From Drosophila pseudoobscura (Eukaryota > Arthropoda > Insecta > Diptera > Drosophilidae), in NCBI RefSeq assembly GCF_009870125.1, contig NC_046683.1:43415869-43479868 (forward strand): a stretch of 64,000 nt of DNA. The letters are read 5' to 3'. The translations under genes and the position numbers were made by a program. Of this stretch, positions 46,190 to 58,400 are shown in pieces; the stretch's first letter is position 1, and every line of letters starts with the position of its first letter. A model generated the notes under the pieces. That model made no database searches. It worked only from the letters and a program-made list of their open reading frames with translations, and was not told the DNA's origin.

Positions 46190-47400
46190 TCCTTCTCTGG
46201 TACGCTATAGTTGAGCTGTGCCCCTCTTAGCTTCGCCGAAAAGAAGGCGATCGGGTGCTCTGCTCCTTCATCATCCCTCTGGAAGAGAACTGCTCCAATC
46301 CCCACGTGACTCGCATCAAACTGGATAAAGAAGTGCTTCTTAAAGTCCGGGTGATGTAGCACGGGGGCGCTGGTAAGTGCTTTTTTGAGCTCATCGAACG
46401 ATTTTCCTGCCTCCTCCGTCAGCTTAAATTGCCCTTTTCCTTTCAGACAGTCTGTCAGAAGAGCCGAGAGTGCCGAGAAATTTCGGATAAACCGCCGATA
46501 CCAGCCAGCTGTACCCAAAAATCTCCGGATTTGTCTCAAGTTCCTTGGCATTGGTATTTGGGTGATCGCCTGTACTTTCTCCGGATCTGTCCTAAGTGCG
46601 CCGTCGCCTACGATGTACCTTAAATACTTTAAATAGCCGAATTTCGATTTTTTTCTTCCAATTGTCAGGTTTGCCTCCTTGAGACACTTGGCCACTTCCT
46701 CCAACAGGGGAAGCTCCTCAAACGTCCGGGAAATAACTAGTAGATCGTCTAAGTATACAAAGACATGGCTTCGGAGTCGTTGTGGAATTACTCGATCCAT
46801 CGACCGACACAGCCGGTGAGCTGCATTGCTCAACACAAAGGGCATCGATTTAAATTGATAGAGTGGTCTGCCCGGCACCGTGAATGCTGTGTACGTCCGA
46901 CTTTCAGGCTCCAGACGCAACATTTCGTCCACCTCGGCAAACAACAGCTCTTGCACCGCGGGAGATACCGGGAAGAATCGCTCCTTTACGGGTACGGCTC
47001 CCTCGATTAATTGAATTTCGTGCCTTTCGAGCGTCGTTCTTCCCAAACCATGTGTGTCGAATGCCGTGAAGTTGTTCTTCACCTGGTCCAGACGTGTCTG
47101 CTGCGTGTGCGTCAACTCGTGCGGTTCCATTGGTCTACTCCTAGTCAGCACCTCAGCATCAATTTCGGCTAATTCCTTGTATCGTTCTAGGCCTACTATA
47201 TGCGGAGCCAGACCAAACTTCCGCCAGAAATCGACCCCTAGGTACAGCGGTTGCTTCAGCGAGGGACACAGGAACAACTCCATAGTCTGCTTCTGGCCTC
47301 CATACGTCATTACCGTCGACACATGTCCCAGTATTTTATGAGGAGTGCCGCCCGCTGTATGTACTGAGAATTTCTTTATGTCTTGAAGTTTCAGCTCCAA
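46087..47400 (-). pseudogene. Reverse transcriptase and RNase H, copy B
   Basis: Nearly identical to copy A. I noticed Gly to Val in KSMPFxLSNAAHRL and Arg to His in APVLxHPDFKKHF. YLDD is intact. RNase H breaks after TDHA as in copy A. Confidence 0.88.
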
Positions 47401-47408
47401 TTCTCCTA

Positions 47409-47870
47409 TCAGTTCCAGGCCACCAGTAGTGTATCCAGTAGTCCCATCAGCGTCCTCGGGCCCAACTTTACTCGTGCGAATGGCCTGTCATCCTGACGCA
47501 TTGCCGAGTGGACTGCTGCACACACCTGGAGCCGCCTCCTCTTGCGCCCCTGAAACCTGTCCCGAGCCCGCTGTGCTCTGACTGCTCCCGTTCGGATACT
47601 CTCATCGGCTTCGTCCCCCATTATCCGATTCCTAGCCTGCTCGTACTGCCGCTGTCTTTCCTTTATCGGCTTGCGCTCGGACCATCTAGCTTCGGGTAAT
47701 ACAGCTTGGTTAACCTTATATATGGTAGTGTAAATATTATTATTGCTACTTCTTTCCTTAGGGGTATCTAATTTAACGTTGGAGAATCTATCCATTGGCT
47801 GCTTCGCGGCGACGTGGAACTCGACTCCTCCAATAGTGTCGTGCTCCTTTTCGCGTTTCCCGGCCGACAT
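47409..47870 (-). pseudogene. Gag-pol linker and protease fragment, copy B
   Basis: Same length and same protease break (after LLDT) as copy A, with a few substitutions, such as Ala to Thr near the start and Val to Ala before QRARDRFQ. Confidence 0.75.
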
Positions 47871-49290
47871 TTAGGGCATTTAGGGAGGATGACCCCGGCC
47901 AGCCCGCACTTGTAGCAGAACAGGTTACGCACGGCCGACTCACACTCAAAATAGGTGTGACCCGGCTGAGCGCAATTCCAGCACCTCAGCTGGGTGCGAT
48001 CGCCTCCGGGTTCCCTCGTCCTATGGACAGCGTCCAATGCCTCGGTCTGTTCCTCCGGGTCGTGAGTGTTCGCATCCAATTCATGTACTTTGTGCTCTTC
48101 CCTGCGCCTACTACCCCCATGGTCTGGACCGCTCCTTGTCCATCGCGTCGCGAGCAGTTTCTCGGCGTCCGCACACTCTTCTCGCAGCTTCTGAAGATTT
48201 GGTATCTGCATTGGATAAATCACCCTCGAAATTGCATCCCTAATTTTGATCTTTATGTTCTTTATTAGATCATAATCCGAGAACGGATTCAGCAATCTCG
48301 ACCTCAACACCAACATCTTCTGGATGTACTGGTCCACCGACTCCCCGTGGCGTTGTCGGCGTTCCCTGAGCTCTTGCTCTCGCTTGAACTCTGTCCGACG
48401 CACTTGAAACTGCTGCTGGAGACCATATCTCAGATTCGGCCAGTCCGGCATTCCTACCGTCCGAACGTGCATCCAGTACCAGTCCCTTGCGTGGCCACTG
48501 ACCAATGTGTGATAGGCTTTCAACACCTCCGCCCACGGTACCTGATACGACGTCTGAAGATGCTCCACCCGGAATATGAATTCCGCCACGGGCATCCCCT
48601 TTGGATCGCCATCGAAGCTAAGTCCCCATCTTCGTATCTGCACTTGCTCCTGCCTAGCCTCTCCGAAACTCGGTCGATTCCTGTTAGGGTTTGCTCCTGC
48701 GCCCGTCCCGTTGAACAGCCACTCCTCCACGGGTCTCTGATCGGCTTGGGTCCTCTGATCGGCCTCCAATGTTCGGTTGTCCACGAACAAGTGCGTTGGA
48801 TGTGCTTGCTGGTTCGCGGGTGCTTCCTGTTGACCTCCTCCCAGACTGGTTGCATTTGATCCCCGATTCCTTCCCTTCGCATCACTCGCCGTTGGCTCCG
48901 CTTTTAACAAACCCACCGCAGCGTTGATCTCTCGCATGAACTCTAGCATGTCCGCTTGCATTGACGATCTCAGCGCTTCCATTTGCTGCCCGAGCGACGC
49001 TCGGTAGTTCTCCTGTGCTTGGGCTAACGCTGCGTTCACGGCTGAGCTTAACTCGGACGGTAACACCAGGTCCTTACGGGTTCGCTGTTGACCTCCTACC
49101 GCTCCGGCCTCTGGGTCCTCCTGGTACAACACCGCATGTACGTTTTCCGCCACTTGCGAACCCTCCCGGCCTACTGCCGGCTTTACCGTCCTGGGACCGA
49201 GTCGTCGGCATGTTGTACGGCTGGTACCTGCGCTGTGCCTCTGGGCTACGCCTTGTCTTTCCCGACCCTTTAAAAATCTCCGGGTCACTC
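47768..49290 (-). pseudogene. gag, near full length but frameshifted, copy B
   Basis: The long frame (506 codons) covers the gag core (ARDWYWMHVRTVGMPDWPNL, then FQVRRTEFKREQ), the helical region and two zinc knuckles (CWNCAQPGHTYFEC and CYKCGLAG ... CPKC). Its 5' end has no ATG. The natural start (MSDPEIFKGSGKTRR, ATG at 49,292) is in another frame, so a shift lies between about 49,190 and 49,280. The gag core deleted in copy A (48,413-49,191) is present here. Confidence 0.8.
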
Positions 49291-49926
49291 ATCAACCAAT
49301 TTTCCTAACGTACTCCTTTCCTTCGTCTATTCCCTATTTACTTAACTATCTTGGTGATAAATTGGATTGTTTATTATCTGACTACCCTACTCCACTAAAC
49401 ACCTAGTTCCTGGCTAATTAATCCTCAATACCTTCAATCGTAACGAGAAAACAAATAAATAGTGCAATAAATAAATAAGCGAATAATTAATTCAATGTTT
49501 AGATAACCAAATAAATAAATTGAAATACATAAATCGGTTAATTTAAATCAATAAATTGATAAATCTAAATAGATTCAATCAAATAAATAAACACCTACAT
49601 CTACAATTAATCGCCTAATTAAATACAACACTAAATAACTAAATCCCCCAGAATCGGACAACGACGTTAATGCCTCTGGACATAGCCCGGACCCCGACTC
49701 GACAGATCCTCCGGCACCTCTTCCTCTTTTCAGATCCGGACAGCGAGCTCCACGAGTCGGACAACGAGGCTACTACCACCTGGTAATACCTGGTATTACC
49801 ACCTACTAATACCTGGACCACAACTCGGGACACACACTTCCTTTCCTTCTACCTCCGATACATAACTACCATGTCCATTTTCCTCACTTCTACTCCTCTC
49901 AGCGGCTACGACGGCTAGGATTTATT

Positions 49927-50788
49927 GAAAAAAACAAAAAAAAACATACAAAAAAAAACAAAACTAATTTATAGGACAGACTTGTCCTCGTTGGCACTTT
50001 CGTCAGCGGGGATAGTTGGTTTCGTTATCCCTAGCAGGGTCCCACCCAACTACCGTTTTCTATTCACTCATGACTACGTTTCACTATCATATTATATTCA
50101 TGTTATATTTTCTTATTTATTCTTTTTTTTTTTAAATATTAATTAATAGCCTAGATTCTGCCGACGAATACAAGTACAAATACAAAAAAATACTAACAGA
50201 AAAAATAAACCCTATCTCGGCCGAATTGGCCATTTAAAGTTGTTGTTTCCTTAATCTCGCGGATGTCTATGTTTGATCGAGGTCGGCTAGAAAAATGCAA
50301 TAGTGAAGACTCATTTAATCTCATTAGGGCATTCGAAAGATAATTATATGGATATTAAAATTGTTTAACTTTATACCAGGCTTCCATTTTATTAATTCAT
50401 AAGGGGATAAAAACATGTTAATTGCATTTCTGTTCCGCAAAAACGGATTTATACAATATTCTAGTGATTTCTCCGAGCATTATCGTCACCAAAAAGACAT
50501 TTAAACAAGCTGTTGTATACAAAATTTGAATCTTTAACAGATTTTATTTGTAAGCCAACACTAAACAGTGTAACCGTTAAGCATGTATGTCCGTCCATAT
50601 GTGAAATATAGCTTGTCTAAATATATAGCATGCACATCTGGTCACATTCTGTCCCGAGTAAAATATATGGCCCTTTTGGTCGATGAAAAATTTTGTTGAT
50701 TTTGTAAAATCAACAAATGAAAGAACGTTCTCAAAAAGGAAAACACGGCTTTGTTACTCTTTTATTAAAGGAAATTAATTTAATTATT
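49927..50788. other. Flank right of the retroelement array
   Basis: A-rich at first (49,927-49,970), then a GC-richer segment (49,978-50,060) that looks like part of another repeat but matches nothing else I could find in the window. The rest is AT-rich. No gene supported. Confidence 0.45.
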
Positions 50789-50850
50789 GGTACATTTTCG
50801 GTATATTTAAAAAATTAGGCCGTTTATTTTGGTATTTATTTGAATCGGTA
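50789..50850 (+). promoter_or_regulatory. Orphan GTATATTT module
   Basis: CATTTTCGGTATATTTAAAA, then CCGTTTATTTTGGTATTT and TTTGAATCGGT, align with the bmm module at 52,053-52,100 in the same orientation. No gene start follows within 1.5 kb, so it is a degenerate or inactive copy. Confidence 0.45.
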
Positions 50851-51110
50851 ATAACCGGTAGGCAGCAATGATTCCCAATCCATACATTGAAATTATTTTA
50901 TATTATTATTATTATTCTATATTATTCCCTAAGGGTGAACATGCCGCAATAATTGGGGAATATTAACACGTCATATCCGGACATTCTGTCTCGGCCGTTT
51001 CCTGCCATCATGCCAAAAATGTTCTTCAAAACAATGCAGCAGCATCAAGTTTTGCAATGCATTTTGTACGATTTTCATTGGCCATTCTTAGTTTCATTCC
51101 ATGTACAATG

Positions 51111-52020
51111 TTGCGGCAACAATTATTATAGAATTGCGGAAATGTTTGTCATCCCATGCTGTAATTAATGCAGAAACTAGTCAATCTCTGTTTTAAAACT
51201 ATCACAACGATATTTTTAGCTTATTGTCTTCTTACAAAGACCAAGAATATGTATCGGGATCGGGATATATTTACAAGAAACTAAACATATGCATGAATAT
51301 GTCTAAAACATATTAATTTGAGAAAAGGTCTTTTTAGATTACGTTTTATCTTCATATTAAATTAACAAAATAGGGTATACAAAAGCGTATACTACGGCTT
51401 ACAAGCAGCATGTCTTCAAATAACAGCAACATTGCGACTGTTTTTTTTGTTGAACTATTTTGCTTAAACCTTGTTTTAATCAAAATACAATAAAAGCAAG
51501 TACTAAAAAGTAGCTAATCTTGTAGAAAATTGATTCATCAATTACCTAAAATAATATGGGCAGAAATAACGATTTCAGTTATCCAGAATTATTCAACGGA
51601 ATCTCTATATTGAACAATATGAACGACTATCCTCTTTCGTTTTTTTGTTTGACCAATTTCACTTAAATCTTTTCCTCTTATACCTATTTCGCTAAAACCT
51701 TTTTTTAGACAAGATCCAAACAAAGCGAGTATTTAAAATAAGCCAGTTAAGTAGAAAATTAATTCATCAATCTTATAAAACTATGCGGGCATGGCTAATT
51801 ACTCCATCTAGCTAGTAATATTTAACGGAATATCAAAATTGAAAAATTTGAACGACTATCCTCTTTGGTTGTTTGTTTTTTACCATTTTTGCTAAAAAGC
51901 AAGTATTTAAAATAATCCAGTTATTTAGAAAATTGGTCCATTAATTGGATAAAATTATGTCTGCATTGATAAATGTTCTATATTACTAATAATATTCGAA
52001 GGAATATCAAAAAAGAGGAA
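51111..52020 (+). repeat. Composite dispersed repeat upstream of bmm
   Basis: The left part (51,111-51,340) matches 20,455-20,720. Three diverged copies of the ~190-bp unit follow (about 51,476-51,610, 51,716-51,850 and 51,896-52,020). They are marked by AAAGCAAGTA(C/T)T, TAGAAAATTGATTCATCAAT or its variants, a TATGGGC/TATGCGGGC phrase and a TAATATT/GGAATATC end. The last copy runs straight into the promoter module of bmm. Confidence 0.65.
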
Positions 52021-52042
52021 AACGTATAGTAGAACTGGAATT

Positions 52043-52142
52043 CGTCAGTATATTTACGGTGTATTTTTAAAATGAGACGGTATATTTTGGTATTTCTGAG
52101 GGTCGGGCAGTATATTTTAACGATAGATCCGCGGTCACACTG
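52043..52142 (+). promoter_or_regulatory. bmm promoter module with motif 1
   Basis: Four GTATATTT/GTATTT elements (from CAGTATATTTACGG to CAGTATATTTTAACG) are followed by CGGTCACACTG at 52,132-52,142. The first fits Ohler motif 6. The second is Ohler motif 1, bound by M1BP, and usually lies near the start site of TATA-less fly genes. The leader from here to the bmm ATG (289 bases) has no upstream ATG. Confidence 0.7.
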
Positions 52143-52430
52143 CACACTGTTTATTTACAAATAACGGTTCGGGAAGACGACGTCGGAAGTGCGGCGCAGA
52201 AATTATTTTATTATTGAAAGTGATACCACAACGAGAGCTCTGTTGCACATTCGGAAATTTGCGGAAATTTTTATCGCAAAAGAGCTGAGCACGAATATTG
52301 TAAAAAAGACAACAAACAATTCGTTGAAAAGTGCGAGAGACAAGAACGAACAAACGGACAATAAATAGAAACAACGTCAACCCGTTCTCAGTCGAAACAC
52401 ATACATACATACTTAAATAGTATTCAAAGC

Positions 52431-55400
52431 ATGAATCTATCATTTGCGGGTTGCGGATTCTTGGGCATCTACCACGTCGGAGTCGCCGTTTGCTTTAAGA
52501 AATATGCTCCACACCTATTGCTAGAGAAAATTGGTGGAGCTTCGGCCGGTTCCCTGGCAGCATGCTGCCTGCTCTGTGATTTGCCATTGGGTGAGTTTTG
52601 TGCTATTTTTTTTTTTTGCAGTTTGAACCTATGAATGTACATACATGCATATATGCCTAAGTACATAGAACAGCTGACTCCGGTTCAGCGACTTGTTATT
52701 GCGTGAATATAAAATTAGTTGATGGCCTGTTTATGGTTTGTGGGTCGCAACGAACTTAGTTCGAGAACCTACGGGTTGTCTGTTGTGTGAGAGTGTTCCA
52801 AATTGTCGAAGGGGGCTCGTCTCTGCTATGAAAACTACGACGCAGCTGAAATCCACACGAAAACATATTCGATAGGCCGGGACAACGTACTTTTGTAGAG
52901 CAGCGACCAACAGCAGAAACAAATAAATGGGCGGGCTACACAAACACAAACACACGCATACACATCGCATTTACATTCGTACGCATTCTGTGTGTGTATG
53001 CTCATGTATACATATACTTTTATCGAGATGCTGAAGGTCGAGCAAGCTGGTTGTTTTGTTTAGCTTGGGAGGCGCGTTCAACGGAACTTACATATTTCGG
53101 AATGTGATGAAAATAGGTTTTGTTATTGTAAAAGTCGATGTGTGTATATAAATAGCTGTGGGATGGGATATGTATAAGTCTTGCTTTTTGTATTTTGTAT
53201 ATTTAAATGTGCTTGTGTGCGTGTGGGTGTGTAACGCTCCGCTTGTAGAATGGGTATAAACATGTCAATCAAAAGGGGACACAAACTAAGGGGAGATCAA
53301 AACAAATGTGGCAGAGTATTACTCATGGTTTTTGTGTAATATGTACGTACATACGATTCGACTACGAGTATGCACAGTTGCCTTACGGCCTTATCATTTG
53401 ACCAATGGAGCAGTGGCACGCGGTCGCCATCTACAATCGGCAGGGAATAACGTCAGCAGCGTTCGATCGTTAAAATAATCAATCGACTTGGGTCGTTCGA
53501 TGATGATCATCACCCCCAGCTGTCGCTGCCACTGCCGCTGCCGCTACCGCTGCCGATGGATGTCTCTGCTATGCTCAATTTCCATTGACTTTGCTTCCAA
53601 CGACGCAGAGGGGGAGTGCATCACTCTGTATTATATTATTCCCTTTTGCATATTTGGCTCTCCTCTCATTGCACTCTCACTGCTGTTTCCTCCTTCTCCT
53701 TCTCCTACCTGCCTGCCTGCCTGCCATTGTTGCAGCTTGCTGCTGGAACCCTCTTGCTGTCTCTCCGAATCTCTCGCTTATGCCAGAAAGTTCGTCCGTC
53801 AGATGCCTGTGCATTTGTAACAGGTAAAGCAATTCGTTAGACACACACACACCTGCACACACACAAGACAGTGGGAACCGTAATTTCAGTAACCACTTTA
53901 ATTGCGGCAATTAAATTTGGTCGACTGCATTTTGATCTCTGATTCACCCAAGTGCTGCATCTAGTGTGGACTTTTAATTGCTTTTAGTTGGGTAACCTCC
54001 GGCTTGGCGTCGGTTCTAAGTACAGTAGCGTAGCCGCAAAACAAAGAGATGATTTGTTCCGCCAGCAGATGGGATATGTGAAAGTTTTTATTATCCGAAA
54101 TGTACCTTGCCCCAGCCCCGGGCCCACATTTAGGAAGCGATGACCAGAGAAAACTGCGCCACAAATCAGATTTTACCTTATGAAACGAACTGTACTTGGC
54201 TGATAAGAGCCTTTCAAGTTGAAACCATTCGCATTTCCATTCATGATCGCGCTTTTATAACCATTTTTATCAGCCGTGGTTTCCTGTTCGCGAACCACTC
54301 GAACGAGTCCGGCATTCATTCGTGTATTCGTGTGGCCCTTGTTTAGAGATCATCTGATTTTTGTTTTCAATATTCTTCGCATTGTAAATACAATACATAT
54401 TTAGTTACACTGCAATGACGCTGCCAAGGGCCTGTTCCCCGAGATGTTATCAGTGGGTGTAAATTGCCTTGTTTTGATTGATTTTCCATGGAGTTCAAGA
54501 GCAAAGTCAGACCTTCTGCGGCGGAATTTCTAAATGCAAATATGTATATGTATTTATTTTTAGTTAATACAAGCCAATGGCCGACCTTCAAGCGTCGTGT
54601 TACTCTCCTGCAATCAAAAATTTTAGAAATCTTAACTGCAATTCATCATCGGACACACACACACACGCGCACACATTCGTACGAATCTGTATGTGTATTC
54701 ATTGCTTATCGGCAGAAATTACCTTTACCGGTACCTTATCATGTGGTGGGAGTCATGTTTATTGTGTGCCGTGCCCGTGCCATGCCGTGTCCTCTGATTG
54801 CCGTCGCCCAAAGTCCAAGTTTAGGGTGTATCAGATATACGTACATACATACATATATGCACATTGGGTGATTCGATTTTTGTTACATATTGCAATATGA
54901 GTCAAGTGCAGATTGTGTGTTAATTTAAGTCGCACAATGAGCTCTTTGTTTGGCTTAGATTGATCATTATCTATGTACATACTGGCACTTATAATAATAC
55001 AACAATATAAATACATATCCCTGCACCGCACTTGACGTCAATTGCTTTGGGGCTTAGTTCCCTATGTCCAACCGATTAGAGCACAAAGCAAATAATTACA
55101 AATGCACATGTACATACGCATGCATGTACATATGTGTGTATTTACAGTTAATTTGCAGCTGGCTTTTATAATATGCATATGGCCGCTTATCAGCCGACTG
55201 CTTTGTGGTGGGGTCCTCTATGAGCGGCGTATCTTTCAGCGATCTCGGACACAATCAATCGGCAATGTAAATGGGGTTTGAGCATTATAACATCATTGTT
55301 GATTGACACAGTTTCTTTTGCGGCACAAAAAACTAATCGGCAGAGCGTGTAGATAGCGTTACACACAAGCTGCTTCTCATTCGCGTAAATCCAGCTGAAG

Positions 55401-58400
55401 GGCAGCTGTGGCACAGCTCTCTGTCCCTCTCCCCCTCTCGCTTTGAAACCACCCTGAAAAACAGCAAAAGAAAGTCGTAGCATTTCCCAAAATGCATCCC
55501 AAAATCCGTTGCCAAGTGCAGAACGGGCATGGCCTGGCCTGCCCTCTCCTGGCATTGCAACGTGACCTACATACATATACATGAGAACAGAAAACTTGTA
55601 CAGTCCAAACAATAAGTATGCCCACCTTTCGGTGGGAAGCTTTTTAAGCTTCATTGAACGAACAGTTCTTGTCTCTCTATATCCATAAAACTGTTGTTCC
55701 CACTGTGCGTACACACACACACACACGCACGCATTGCGTAGAGGCGGAAGAAGCAGAAGTTCTTTCCCAATACAACCACAATATCACGTGATGAGGCGTT
55801 TTTTTTTTGCCCTCACAAGTGCGAGCGGAAGAGGAGATGGAGAGTCGAGTCGGAGCATGGCGTGGCTTCTTGCCAGCGAAACGGGGGTGTGTGCCGCTTC
55901 CGCTCCCGCTCCCGGCGCCGCTGCCCTCTGGCACCTCTCTTTTGTTGAAAGTTTGTTGCCTTCGGCGTTCCATGGAAAGCAGCAACAAATGCATGCGTTT
56001 GTGTTGTATGTCGTTCACATGTACATATGTATCTTGTCTGCTCGCACACGCACCCGTGCCATGTGATGAAAACTTGTTTGTTTATCCATTCCATTCGAGT
56101 CGAGCCCCCAAGAAATTGTACACATGCATATACATACATATATATGTACATATGTATGTATTTTTGTTGCAGCAGCAGCTCTCTGTTTCGTTTCTCTTTG
56201 TCTCCACGTTTGTCGTTTTGTGGCTGTTCGGTTTCCCGTTATGTGCAACCGCCAGTTGTGCACTTGACTTGCGGTTACGTTTGCCCGACGGGCAATGAGA
56301 GAAATGAATCTGAAAATGATCTTCTGATTCTTCTCATATAAATTTATCCCTTAATTAATTATTTGTCCCCTGCAAAACAATAACAACAACAATTAAAGGC
56401 TGCACGTAATCCGATAATCCGATAGCGTTGTTTATTTGCATAGAAATATGTATGTATGTATGCACCTCCCTAGTTTATTGTTGTTGACAGAACGGAAAGC
56501 AGAATATCACGAAAACAAATTTGATATGTAGGTGGCAACGGGGGCGAGGGGAGGGAATGGGACCCCACACTTGTGGGCACGAGCCAGCTCTTCGGCACGA
56601 TTCCAAACTTCAATTGATAGTTCAATGTCAAACATATTGTAGATACTAGGTGCTTTCATAATCGTCGATAAGATGCATTAAATCATCATATAATCAGTTA
56701 CTAACTATGGTTAGTTTTTCCCCCTTATCTTAGTACCAATGCACATGACACGAGGGGGCCATCGGGCAGACCCCAAACCCAAAACCCCAAAGCCCAGACA
56801 ACAGACCAGACTAGCGTTTTGTCTTGTCTGATGGCCTGATTTTAATTCGCTTTGCGTCAATTTCTGGAATACATTAAATACATGGAAGGCAGATCTTTAG
56901 ATGTGCACGACTCTCTCTCTCTGTGTGTGTTTGGTGGCCTTATCATTCGATGTAGGCCTCTGCCTCTCCGTTCGAATCTAATCGAAATATTTGGAAAATG
57001 CTGGGCCATGGGAAGCAGTTTTCTTATCAGCATTGGCACATGCCACAGGCCACACGCGAAACTAATGTACCACACATACAGTGCGTTTCATAATTCGATG
57101 GCACTTTTAATATTCGCATATTATTGGCATAAATCCTGTGGAGTTTGCTGGATTTTCGTACCTATTATCCGATGGAGAAGGGAATAGTTACATACATTTA
57201 GGCAACGCACTGTATCTGCGATTCCACACTACATGTGTGTGTATGCGTATAAACCATATGGTGGTCGGGGGCTCCATAGTTGCGTGGCTTATCAGCGGGC
57301 GCGTTAATTAATTGCGTGCCTTGGGGGTCGAATAAAAACAAACACTTCCAAACCACTCAAGGCACTCAAGGCTTGCGCGTCATTTCCTATCATAACCGAG
57401 TAGAGAACCAATGGCAGTGCCAAAGCCAGGAACACTATGTGACCCTTTGGATGACACAATGACGCACAAACCCCAGAGCATCATCAGACACGGCAGATCT
57501 GCTGATAGCCTCGCCAAAAACAAAGGCACAAACAAAATCTATTATACAAGCCTGATTAGCGGAAACTATCAAAATACGACAACTACTAATCGAAAGCGTC
57601 CTCCTTCACACCTCCTCTCTTTGCAGGCAGCATGACATCGGACTTCTTTCGGGTGGTGAACGAGGCGCGTCGCTATTCACTGGGTCCCTTCAGTCCCTCC
57701 TTCAACATACAGACCTGCCTGCTGGAGGGGCTGCAGAAGCATCTGCCCGACGACGCCCACAAGCGCGTCAACGGACGGCTGCACATCTCCCTGACCCGCG
57801 TCTACGATGGCAAGAATGTGATCATCTCCGAGTTTGAGTCGCGCGAGGAGGTGCTGCAGGCGCTGCTCTGTGCGTGCTTCATACCGGGCTTCTCGGGGAT
57901 TCTGCCGCCACGGTTCCGTGGCGTTCGCTACATGGACGGCGCCTTCTCCGACAATCTGCCCATTCTGGACGAGAACACCATCACGGTCAGTCCGTTCTGC
58001 GGGGAGAGCGACATCTGTCCGCGGGACCAGAGCTCCCAGCTGTTCCACCTGAACTGGGCCAACACCAGCATCGAGATCTCCAGGCAGAACATCAATCGAT
58101 TTGTACGGATTCTGTTCCCGCCGCGGCCCGAGTTTCTCAGCAAGTTCTGCCAGCAGGGCTTCGATGATGCCCTACAATTCCTGCATCGCAACAATCTAAT
58201 CAACTGCCGCCGCTGCGTGGCGGTACAGTCCACGTTTGTCGTCTCCGAGACAGTGGCCCAGCCGCAGGAGTTCGACCCAGAGTGCAGGGAGTGCAAAAAG
58301 CATAGAAAGGTACGAGGCTCTACACCTTTTTCTCTCGCTGTAAGCAGAGCTCATCTTACAGACCATGCCTTTGACTATTTGCAGGACGCTTTGAGCTCAA

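Larger units (their letters stand above)
45164..49926 (-). mobile_element. Ty3/gypsy-type retroelement, defective copy B
   Basis: Head-to-tail neighbour of copy A in the same orientation, with a longer gag. Its 3' terminus abuts copy A's primer-site region with no full LTR between. Its 5' side loses similarity to copy A after GGATTTATT (49,926) and continues into A-rich DNA, so the primer site and any 5' LTR are missing. It shares the protease, RNase H and integrase breaks with copy A, and its integrase has Lys where the catalytic Glu should be. Confidence 0.85.

Noticed and set aside
41157-49926. Envelope gene or infectious retrovirus in the array
   Set aside because: No frame beyond integrase exists in either copy, and protease, RNase H and integrase are broken.
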